Source: CAZJBH01 sp964544485 (GTDB lineage: Bacteria > Patescibacteriota > Minisyncoccia > Portnoybacterales > UBA2143). Taken from it: 39,402 nt of DNA. Below are positions 32,914 through 39,402 of the stretch, piece by piece (the stretch's first letter is position 1; every line of letters starts with the position of its first letter). Under the pieces are notes generated by a model. It was not told the DNA's origin and searched no databases. It was given only the letters and a program-made list of their open reading frames with translations. The position numbers and the translations under genes were made by a program. The stretch is from the NCBI GenBank assembly GCA_964544485.1, contig CAZJBH010000002.1:1-39402 (forward strand), written 5' to 3'.

Positions 32914-33969
32914 TTAATTTTTAAACCAAGTTTGAATTTGTTTTAATCCTATTTTCTTATTAGCCATAATTATTTTCCTTTTGCGCCAGGCATTCGGCAT
33001 TTGTTTAAATAAATCTTTTAAGGCTTTTAAAGTATAAGCTTCAAAGATTAAAATATAGGCCCAAGAACCGCATTCTTTGATTAGAATTTCAGGCATTCTT
33101 TTAATAAAATGCCAAGGTAGCTCATTTTTAATTTGCATCAAACGCTGATTTTTAAAAGCTAAATATTTGCTAAATTTATTAATTTTTCTTCTTTCTCTAA
33201 TAATTTCTAAATAATTTGTTGCAGCGCTTTCTCCAGCGGTTCTGTCATGCCAAGCTAGCGCTTCTGGCTGATAATAGCTTTCCCAGCCGTATAATCTTAA
33301 ACGCCAAGCTAAATCAACATCTTCTTTATAGGCAAAAAAATCTTCGTCAAAATATTCTTTTTTGTGATTCAATTCTATTTTAATATTTTCTAAAGCTTTT
33401 TTGCGATAAACCGGGGCTGCTCCATCAGCTCCGAAAATAGGTTCAATTTTATTTTCTTTAAAATTATCAATTTGTCCTTGTTCTTGATTGATGATTCGTC
33501 CGTTTTTAAGCATTTTTAATCCTTTGGTATCAATGATATAACAAACATTGTAATCAGCAAAATTATTTAAAAAATTTGCTTTTCCGCTCCAGCGAAGAAG
33601 CTTTCCCTGCATAGCTGCTGCTTGAGGAAATTGCTTAAATGCTTTTATTATTTGACTGATAAAATGCTTATCCAAAACTATGTCTTGATTTAGGCAAAGA
33701 ATGTATTCTCCTTGAGCTTGCTTAATTCCTTGATTTTGCCCTTTGGCAAATCCAACATTTTTTTTATTGTAATTTATCTTAATCTGTTTATTTTCAGCTT
33801 TAATTTTTTTTAAATAATTAATTGTTTTATCAGAAGAAGCATTATCTGTGATTATAATTTCCAGATTTGGATAAGTTTGATTTAAAACCGAAGTTAAACA
33901 AGACTGAATATATTTTTGGCCGTTAAAAGAAAGCAAATGGATAGTAACTAATGGATTAGTTTGTTTCAT
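32914..33969 (-). CDS. Glycosyltransferase family 2 (rhamnosyltransferase-like)
   Basis: 351 residues. VTIHLLSFNGQKYIQSCLTS, IIITDNASSDKT, NVGFAKGQNQGIKQAQGEYI, LNQDIVL (DXD equivalent) and FFAYKEDVDLAWRLRLYGW are all typical. The last 60 residues contain a segment WAYILIFEAYTLKALKDLFK that may lie on the membrane. The start lies 14 bp inside the end of the ligase gene, so the two are coupled. Confidence 0.88.
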   Translation of the reverse strand: MKQTNPLVTIHLLSFNGQKYIQSCLTSVLNQTYPNLEIIITDNASSDKTINYLKKIKAENKQIKINYNKKNVGFAKGQNQGIKQAQGEYILCLNQDIVLDKHFISQIIKAFKQFPQAAAMQGKLLRWSGKANFLNNFADYNVCYIIDTKGLKMLKNGRIINQEQGQIDNFKENKIEPIFGADGAAPVYRKKALENIKIELNHKKEYFDEDFFAYKEDVDLAWRLRLYGWESYYQPEALAWHDRTAGESAATNYLEIIRERRKINKFSKYLAFKNQRLMQIKNELPWHFIKRMPEILIKECGSWAYILIFEAYTLKALKDLFKQMPNAWRKRKIIMANKKIGLKQIQTWFKN

Positions 33970-35554
33970 AATTTAGAGAGTATAGAATCGCTAAATTAGC
34001 GATGAAAAATAAAAGTACCTTGTCATTCAAGAGTACTATGTCAAATACACTATAACTTAAAATCCAAACTAAGGCAAGCAGGAAAAACCCGCTCCAAATT
34101 ACAAGAAAAGAGTTTTTTGGAGATTCTGATTCTTGATTAAAAATCAGCCAGGATCTTTTTAGTATTTTGTAGAAAATAATTAATAGAATAATTAAAGCAA
34201 AAATTCCCATTTCAGCGGCTATTTGTAGATATAAGCTATGAGCTGAAGATCCTTTTTCCGCATAATTTAAATCTTGTTTTAAAATGCTTGGATAATTGCC
34301 AATCCCCACTCCTAGCCAAGGATGAATTAAAATAGAATCAGCTGTTCTTTGCCAAATTTCTAATCTTCCTTTAATTGAGGCTTCATTAAAATCTATGATA
34401 GTTTTAGCCCTTTCAAAAGCAGAAGTTTTTTCGCTGATTGCTTGGCTGCCTAATTGAATATACTGGGGAGCGAATAAAATTCCAGAAGCAATTGGAAAAA
34501 GAATGAAAAATAAGATTAAGCTAAAAAAGACAAGCTGTATTTTTTTAGCGTATATTTTTTTATTCTTTGACTTAAAAAAGCAAGTAAACTTATTAATCGT
34601 TGGCGACCAGTTGGCTAATAACAAAAAAAGAAAAAAAATCAAAGTTGTTCCGGCTCCAACCCAAGCGCCGCGTGAACCAGAGAAAATTATAGCCAATAAG
34701 CAAGCAATCAATAAGATATAATTTATAATTCTTTTTGTATGTTTTTTTTCTAAATAAATTAAAGTTAAGAAAAAAGGCAGGGCTAGAATGCAAAAGAAAG
34801 CAAATGAATGCGAATCAGGAAAAATAGAAAAGATACGCAAAGTTGGCATTTGATAAGAATAATAAGAAAACCAGGTATTGCTGTAAGAAAGCAAATTACT
34901 TAAATCAATTCCATAAAAAAGGTTAATTATATGCCGGTCCCACCAATGCCAAAATTGATGAAGATTAGTAAAAAAAATTAATCCTAATTGTAAAAAACCT
35001 ATTCCTAAAACAATTCCAATTGCTGTTTTAAAAGCGCTAATTATTTTTTTTAAAAGAATCTGGTTTTGAAAAGCTAAGTTTCTGATAACTATAAAAATTA
35101 AGCAAGCATTGATTAAGAAGATTATTTGTTTAATTCCCAACCAAATATTTTCCGCTGTTAATAAAGAAATTATTGCTAAAATTAAAAATATGCCGAATAA
35201 ATATTCTATTTGAAAATGCTTAAATTTTTCTTTTAGCTTCCATTTATTTTGTTTTTTAATTAATTGGATGCTAATTCCTTGTTTAAAGAATAGAATTAAA
35301 AAAAGCGCAATTGATAAAATTCGCCAATTTGCCAAAGTATCTATATTCTGAGTAATTGGCAAAGCAATGAATAAAGGGATAGAAGCGATAAAAACCCAAA
35401 GAGAATCTTCTAAGGGTTCAAAAATGAAATAGAAAAGCAGAATTCCAGTAATGACTAAAGATAATTCGCGCGGGAGTAAGTTAAAGGCCATTAATCCAAT
35501 TGCTGCTATTTCTGTTAATAGGATAAGAATATTTTTTGCTTTTTGCTGTTTCAT
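33956..35554 (-). CDS. O-antigen ligase/polymerase-like membrane protein, second copy
   Basis: 532 residues with around twelve transmembrane helices and a long extracytoplasmic loop. The Wzy_C/WaaL motifs are visible: IIFSGSRGAWVGAGTTLIFF and WLGVGIGNYPSILKQDL, with the conserved SSAHSLYLQIAAEMGIFALI. It is 100 residues longer than the 7053-8351 protein and not closely similar, so the two are not a recent duplication. Its start shares a base with the rpoD stop (TAATG). It probably joins or polymerises glycan units made by the adjacent GT2 enzymes. Confidence 0.8.
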   Translation of the reverse strand: MKQQKAKNILILLTEIAAIGLMAFNLLPRELSLVITGILLFYFIFEPLEDSLWVFIASIPLFIALPITQNIDTLANWRILSIALFLILFFKQGISIQLIKKQNKWKLKEKFKHFQIEYLFGIFLILAIISLLTAENIWLGIKQIIFLINACLIFIVIRNLAFQNQILLKKIISAFKTAIGIVLGIGFLQLGLIFFTNLHQFWHWWDRHIINLFYGIDLSNLLSYSNTWFSYYSYQMPTLRIFSIFPDSHSFAFFCILALPFFLTLIYLEKKHTKRIINYILLIACLLAIIFSGSRGAWVGAGTTLIFFLFLLLANWSPTINKFTCFFKSKNKKIYAKKIQLVFFSLILFFILFPIASGILFAPQYIQLGSQAISEKTSAFERAKTIIDFNEASIKGRLEIWQRTADSILIHPWLGVGIGNYPSILKQDLNYAEKGSSAHSLYLQIAAEMGIFALIILLIIFYKILKRSWLIFNQESESPKNSFLVIWSGFFLLALVWILSYSVFDIVLLNDKVLLFFIANLAILYSLNYETN

Positions 35555-36705
35555 TAATATCCTTCTAATCTTTTTGATTTTTCGTGTTGACGCATTCTTT
35601 CTAAGGCTTTAGCTTCAATTTGCCTAATTCTTTCGCGAGTTACTCCAAATTCTTGCCCGACTTCTTCTAAAGTATGAGTGATCCCATCTTTTAATCCAAA
35701 ACGCATTGATAAGATTTTTTGTTCGCGAGGGGAAAGATCAATTAAAATTTCTTCTAATCTTTTGCGCAACAAGCGCTTGCCTGCTATCTGGCTGGGAGAT
35801 AAGCTTTTTTCGTCTTTAACAAATTCTCCAAGTAGGCTTTCTTCTTCGCTGTCTCCAACCGGAGTTTCTAGAGAAATAGTTTCTTGAGATATTTTTTGTA
35901 TTTGGCGGACTCTTTCAATTGGCTCCCCCATTTCAGCCGCTATTTCTTCAGCTAAAGGTTCTCTGCCTAAATTTTGCAATAAAGAGCGTCTGACTTGGGT
36001 ATATTTACTAATAGTTTCTACCATATGAACCGGAATTCTAATAGTTCTGGCTTGATCAGCTAAAGCTCTAGTAATCGCTTGTCTAATCCACCAAGTTGCA
36101 TAAGTGGAAAATTTATATCCTTTGGTATAATCAAATTTTTCTACTGCTTTAAAAAGTCCGATATTTCCTTCTTGAATTAAATCAAGCAAACTTAAACTTC
36201 GGCTTCGGCCAACATATTTTTTAGCAATACTAACAACTAATCTTAGATTAGCTTGAGTCAGCTTTTGTTTTGCTTCTTCATCTCCTTGAACAATTCTTTT
36301 GGCTAATTTTACTTCTTCTTGAGCGGTTAATAAAGGAACTTGGCCAATCTCTCTTAAATACATTTGAACACTATCAAATTGTTCTGGCTTAATCGCTTTT
36401 CCTTTATTCTTTTTATTTGATTTTTCATTAGATTCTAGAAATTCAATTGATTCTACAATATCTATATTGTTTTCTCTGATTTTTTCAAAAGCGTTTTCTA
36501 ATCCTTGGATATCATATTCTATCCTTGGAGAAAGCTGTAAAAGTTCTAATTCAGTTACAAACCCTCTTTCTCTCCCCCGGTTGATTAATTGATCTAATTT
36601 TTCTTGATCAATCAAGTCTTTTTTTGATTTTCTAGCTGCTCTGATTTGTTTTTTAACCGGCTTTTTTTTAGTTGAAGCTTGAATGGATCTTTTTTTTCTT
36701 GGCAT
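35554..36705 (-). CDS. rpoD: Primary RNA polymerase sigma factor (RpoD/SigA)
   Basis: 383 residues. After a lysine-rich N-terminus of 35 residues comes a short region 1.1-like helix bundle, region 1.2 (DSVQMYLREIGQVPLLTAQEE), region 2 (SIAKKYVGRSRSLSLLDLIQ, then KGYKFSTYATWWIRQAITRA, which reads the -10), region 3 and region 4.2 (THTLEEVGQEFGVTRERIRQ, which reads the -35). All are standard for a primary sigma factor, consistent with the TTGACA/TATAAT-like promoters seen here. It lies directly after dnaG, the conserved macromolecular-synthesis arrangement. Confidence 0.96.
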   Translation of the reverse strand: MPRKKRSIQASTKKKPVKKQIRAARKSKKDLIDQEKLDQLINRGRERGFVTELELLQLSPRIEYDIQGLENAFEKIRENNIDIVESIEFLESNEKSNKKNKGKAIKPEQFDSVQMYLREIGQVPLLTAQEEVKLAKRIVQGDEEAKQKLTQANLRLVVSIAKKYVGRSRSLSLLDLIQEGNIGLFKAVEKFDYTKGYKFSTYATWWIRQAITRALADQARTIRIPVHMVETISKYTQVRRSLLQNLGREPLAEEIAAEMGEPIERVRQIQKISQETISLETPVGDSEEESLLGEFVKDEKSLSPSQIAGKRLLRKRLEEILIDLSPREQKILSMRFGLKDGITHTLEEVGQEFGVTRERIRQIEAKALERMRQHEKSKRLEGY

Positions 36706-36706
36706 A

Positions 36707-38470
36707 TTATATTTGCTTTAATAAGTTATTAAAGTTTTTAGTTAGTTTTTCTAATAAATTTTTATTATTCTCTTGTTCAGCTTGTTTAATTTGTTGATTT
36801 AATTCTTGAAGTTTGGTTTGCAGATATTTCTTTTTTAATTGATTCAGGCAAAAATTGATTTCTGTTTTAGGTTCAAAATCTTCAGTTAGCTCTTGCTGCG
36901 CTTCAGCTTTAAAACTTAAATCATCTATTTGATCTTGGTATTTTTTTGATATTTGTTTTTTTATTTCTTCAACTGATTTATTTTGTTTAAGCTTTTTATA
37001 AATTGTCTGCAAATCAGTATTTGAAAAAATATCGCAAGAATGATTTTTGCATTCTTTGATTTGTTTGGGATGAGTTAGTAAAAGCCCAAGCGCGTATTCT
37101 TCTAAAGGAATATATTTTTTAGGCTGAATTGGATTTGATTCTTTTTTTTGATAAAAATCATTATTTATCCTAATTTTATCCAGTTCTTGTCTTAAAGCGG
37201 ATTCAGAGATTTGCGCTTGAACGCTTAATTTCTCAAGCCAATGCGATTGTTCTACTTGATTAGTAATCCGTTTGATTATCGGCAAAATTTGATTAGCAAT
37301 CTTTTTTTTGCCTTCAGCTGTTTGATTGCCAAAGTTGCGCAAAGCTGTTTGAATATGGTAATCAAGAATATGCTCAGCTGATTTAATCGCTTTTTCCCAA
37401 TTATCTTTATTTTCCAAAATTACATCAGCTGGATCTTGTTTTTCCGGCAATTCAATTACTTGAGTATTAAATCCGTATCCTAAAGCTAGATCAATCGCTC
37501 TTTTAGTAGCGTTTTCTCCCCCTGCATCCATGTCAAAAGCCATAGCTAAATTATCAGTATATCGTTTAATGATTTTCATTTGCTGTTCAGATAAAGCAGT
37601 TCCTGAACTGGCAACTGCATAATCAAATTTATTCTGATGAGACATAATGACATCCATTTGTCCTTCTACTAAAATGCATAAATTGTTTTTTCTAATTCCT
37701 AGCTTGGCTTTGTCTAAACCGTAAATAATTTTGCTTTTGTCGTAAATTAAAGTATTTGGCGTATTGATATATTTGCCCATATTTTCATTCGGATGATTTG
37801 GATTTTCTCTTCCGGTAAAACCAACAATTTGGTTGTTAATATCAGTAATCGGAAACATAATTCGATTTCTAAACCGGTCATAATATGGATTATTTGAATT
37901 TGCTTTTTCGCTTTTAATAGCTAATCCGGCTTTAGCTATTTCCGAATCAGGATATCCGCGTCCATTTAAAAAATCTTTTAAGCAATGCCAATCATTAGGC
38001 GCGTATCCAATTTTCCATTCTTGAATAGTTTGTTTTTTTAAGCCGCGCGAAATTAAATATTTTTGCATTTGTTGACCAGTTTTGCTAGCTTCTAATTGTT
38101 TATTAAAAAACTGATTAGCTAATTCGCAAATTTGATAGAGTCTATTTCTTTCGGTGCTTAGCTGTTTAGCTAAAATCGGATCTGTTTTTTGTAATTCTAC
38201 ACCGGCTCGTTGAGCTAGTATTTTTAAAGCATCGCCGAATTCAATTCCTTCAATTTCCATAACAAAGTCAAAAATACTTCCTCCCTTATTGCATCCAAAA
38301 CAACGCCATAACTGGCGTTCTGGAGAAACCATAAAAGAAGGGCTTGATTCAGCATGAAAAGGACAGGGCGCTTTGTAATTGCGTCCTGCTTTTTGGAGTT
38401 TAATATATCCGGAAATTAAATCTACAATATCTATTCTGTTTTTAATTTCTTCAATTTCATTACCTGGCAT
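36707..38470 (-). CDS. dnaG: DNA primase DnaG
   Basis: 587 residues. The CHC2 zinc finger at the N-terminus (CPFHAESSPSFMV, then CFGCNKGGSIFDF) binds template. The RNA polymerase core follows (RGLKKQTIQEWKIGYAP, FRNRIMFPITDINNQIVGF), and the TOPRIM part has LVEGQMDVI and AMAFDMDAGGENATKRA with the metal-binding acidic residues. The C-terminal 150 residues, which in other bacteria bind the DnaB helicase, are helical. The gene lies between a NUDIX gene (2 bp) and rpoD (1 bp). Confidence 0.96.
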   Translation of the reverse strand: MPGNEIEEIKNRIDIVDLISGYIKLQKAGRNYKAPCPFHAESSPSFMVSPERQLWRCFGCNKGGSIFDFVMEIEGIEFGDALKILAQRAGVELQKTDPILAKQLSTERNRLYQICELANQFFNKQLEASKTGQQMQKYLISRGLKKQTIQEWKIGYAPNDWHCLKDFLNGRGYPDSEIAKAGLAIKSEKANSNNPYYDRFRNRIMFPITDINNQIVGFTGRENPNHPNENMGKYINTPNTLIYDKSKIIYGLDKAKLGIRKNNLCILVEGQMDVIMSHQNKFDYAVASSGTALSEQQMKIIKRYTDNLAMAFDMDAGGENATKRAIDLALGYGFNTQVIELPEKQDPADVILENKDNWEKAIKSAEHILDYHIQTALRNFGNQTAEGKKKIANQILPIIKRITNQVEQSHWLEKLSVQAQISESALRQELDKIRINNDFYQKKESNPIQPKKYIPLEEYALGLLLTHPKQIKECKNHSCDIFSNTDLQTIYKKLKQNKSVEEIKKQISKKYQDQIDDLSFKAEAQQELTEDFEPKTEINFCLNQLKKKYLQTKLQELNQQIKQAEQENNKNLLEKLTKNFNNLLKQI

Positions 38471-38472
38471 AA

Positions 38473-38979
38473 TTATTTTTTAAACTTAACTAAATTTTTC
38501 TTTTTTCCGTTTAGAATTTTATCAACCATTTCAATCTCTTTTCTAATTCCTTCAATCAAATTATATTTTTTGAGTTGATTAATTTTAACCCAAGCATGGT
38601 TAATCGTGTCTGAATCGTATTTAATTTTACCTGATTTATATGGACAATACCAGCTTAAAACAATACAAGGAATTCCGTCTGATCGGATAAAAACCATATC
38701 TAATAGATATTCTATTTTACCAACTTTTAAATTAACTTCTTCTAAAATTTCTCGATGCAATGATTTTTCTATAGCAAAATACCAATGATCTTGAGTTGTT
38801 TTAGGAGTGTGGATATAGTCATCAGTCTCTAATCCTCCGCCTGGCACAGTCCATAAGCCAGGAAAAGCTTTTTTCTCAAAGCTGCGTTGAGTAATTAAAT
38901 ATTTATACTCATCTTTTTCTTTTTTATAAATAATTGCCGTAGAAGCAATCCGATGCAATTCTTTATGTTTTAATTTCAT
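38473..38979 (-). CDS. NUDIX hydrolase
   Basis: 168 residues. The Nudix box is present but interrupted: GGGLETDD, then about 20 inserted residues (IHTPKTTQDHWYFAIEKSL), then HREILEEVNLKVG, where the REXXEE metal-binding core is intact. Sequences of this kind cleave nucleoside diphosphates linked to another group; the substrate is unknown. As first gene of a leftward nudix-dnaG-rpoD unit it could remove damaged nucleotides, but this is only context. Confidence 0.85.
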   Translation of the reverse strand: MKLKHKELHRIASTAIIYKKEKDEYKYLITQRSFEKKAFPGLWTVPGGGLETDDYIHTPKTTQDHWYFAIEKSLHREILEEVNLKVGKIEYLLDMVFIRSDGIPCIVLSWYCPYKSGKIKYDSDTINHAWVKINQLKKYNLIEGIRKEIEMVDKILNGKKKNLVKFKK

Positions 38980-38986
38980 AAATTTA

Positions 38987-39015
38987 TTGACAAGAATTAA
39001 ATATTTTGTTAGTTT
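38987..39015 (+). promoter_or_regulatory. Candidate promoter of the structured RNA
   Basis: A perfect -35 TTGACA (38987-38992), 17-bp spacer and a weak -10 TAGTTT (39010-39015). It starts 8 bp upstream of the divergently transcribed NUDIX start codon. The initiation point would be near 39022, about 12 nt before the first long helix of the RNA. Confidence 0.45.
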
Positions 39016-39033
39016 TTAATTACATTGTTCTTT

Positions 39034-39330
39034 GCCGCTAGGGATCTTTGAAGAATTAAGGGAGACTGTTTAATTGTGCAGATAAGTACCGAGTGGGGAA
39101 AAGTTCGAGCTTAAACAGAACGAATTTGAGAAGGTGTCTTTGTTGGTTCACGAAAAAGCTAATAGGAGTCGCACACTCCTTGTGCAATAGTTTTTCTGTA
39201 GAGCTAACTTACTTGTCCATCCAAGGAAATATCCTTCTCGTTGATCGGAATTCGGTACCTTAATTTCTCTAGCGGCTTCGCTAAACCAAGACCGAAAAGC
39301 ATAATGCTGAGTAGGTCTTTTTTATTTTTT
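39034..39330 (+). ncRNA. Unidentified structured non-coding RNA with own terminator
   Basis: No sizeable reading frame, but dense pairing. An outer helix joins GCCGCTAGGGA (39034-39044) with TCTCTAGCGGC (39266-39276), 11 bp. Stacked on it is AATTAAGG (39054-39061) with CCTTAATT (39258-39265). One arm is closed by CTGTTTAA (39066-39073) and TTAAACAG (39111-39118). A second arm uses CGAATT/AATTCG (39121-39126, 39249-39254) and GAGAAGG/CCTTCTC (39128-39134, 39233-39239), and a hairpin GAAAAAGCTA/TAGTTTTTC (39152-39161, 39188-39196) encloses AGGAGT/ACTCCT. A terminator AAGACC/GGTCTT (39288-39293, 39314-39319) plus T-run ends it. I cannot match it to tmRNA, SRP RNA, 6S RNA or, securely, RNase P RNA. 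Confidence 0.6.
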
Positions 39331-39376
39331 CAGATATTTTTAGAATGAATTTATAAGAACTTTTATTTTTAAAAAT

Positions 39377-39402
39377 TGGCGGAGAGGGAGGGATTCGAAC
39401 CC
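39377..39402 (-). tRNA. tRNA-Ser, 3' part only (cut by window edge)
   Basis: Read on the minus strand, the visible 26 nt give GGGTTCGAATCCCTC, the T arm, then CCTCTCC, the acceptor strand, the discriminator G and an encoded CCA. G73 and this acceptor sequence are typical of serine tRNAs (GGAGAGG starts). The anticodon lies outside the window. Unlike tRNA-Lys at 15781, its CCA is encoded. Confidence 0.75.

Noticed and set aside
39083..39120. Resemblance to a 23S rRNA stretch (AGTACCG followed by GGGGAAA) or to RNase P conserved region I.
   Set aside because: Only short patches agree; flanking rRNA sequence and the RNase P P10-P12 core are absent.
39247..39259. Adjacent EcoRI and KpnI recognition sequences, as in a cloning linker.
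   Set aside because: Both are explained by helices of the structured RNA (AATTCG and CCTTAATT arms), and the flanks are native AT-rich sequence.

Overview
The window is AT-rich (about one third G+C by eye), gene-dense bacterial chromosome with short or overlapping gene junctions. TGA is used as a normal stop (mraY, murG, gltX), so the code is standard. The gene content points to a Candidate Phyla Radiation (Patescibacteria) genome: a DUF4012 protein, a CofE-like ligase without F420 genes, small tRNA synthetases, several start codons with no Shine-Dalgarno site, and LCP and O-antigen-ligase-like surface glycan genes. Presence of ribosomal protein L9, which I recall being reported absent in some CPR lineages, slightly favours a Parcubacteria-like lineage. 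The assignment is inference; no database search was possible.

Layout. 1-1863 (minus): the 5' two thirds of cysS and a CorA-type transporter. 1985-4997 (plus): grpE, hsp20 and dnaK. 5009-5226: a cluster of long imperfect hairpin repeats, then a bidirectional terminator. 5280-6083 (minus): a cysteine-rich secreted protein of visibly higher GC, sharing a palindromic divergent promoter region with a Wzz-like gene. 6275-14050: a glycan gene block (Wzz-like, O-antigen ligase/polymerase, radical SAM, two GT4 enzymes, DUF4012 protein, membrane protein). 14086-15738: dnaJ and a membrane protein. 15781-16792: tRNA-Lys and a complete MNT/HEPN toxin-antitoxin pair. 16802-25768: aspS, a broken D-Ala-D-Ala carboxypeptidase, mraY-ftsW-murG-gltX, a coiled-coil C39-like peptidase and a CofE-like protein. 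26175-28407: an intergenic region with a DnaA box, a promoter and a dif-like site, followed by a Xer recombinase and a RecB-family nuclease. 28408-38979 (mostly minus): an Ada-like zinc protein, rpmA (plus), rplI, acylphosphatase, a CtpA protease, a second glycan block (two GT2, LCP, O-antigen ligase), rpoD, dnaG and a NUDIX hydrolase. 39034-39330: an unidentified, strongly structured RNA with its own terminator. The window ends inside a tRNA-Ser.

How it fits together. Most genes serve proteostasis, translation, replication and transcription initiation, and the cell envelope. Two glycan blocks plus LCP, Wzz and two ligase-like proteins suggest a surface polymer attached to the peptidoglycan made by the MraY/FtsW/MurG genes between them. 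Nearly all genes from 2 to 28.4 kb run rightwards and nearly all from 28.4 to 39 kb run leftwards. This convergence, with a Xer gene and a dif-like site 2 kb away, is what a replication terminus would look like. The least explained items are the structured RNA near 39.1 kb, the hairpin-repeat cluster, the high-GC secreted gene with its palindromic promoter, and the dif-like region.
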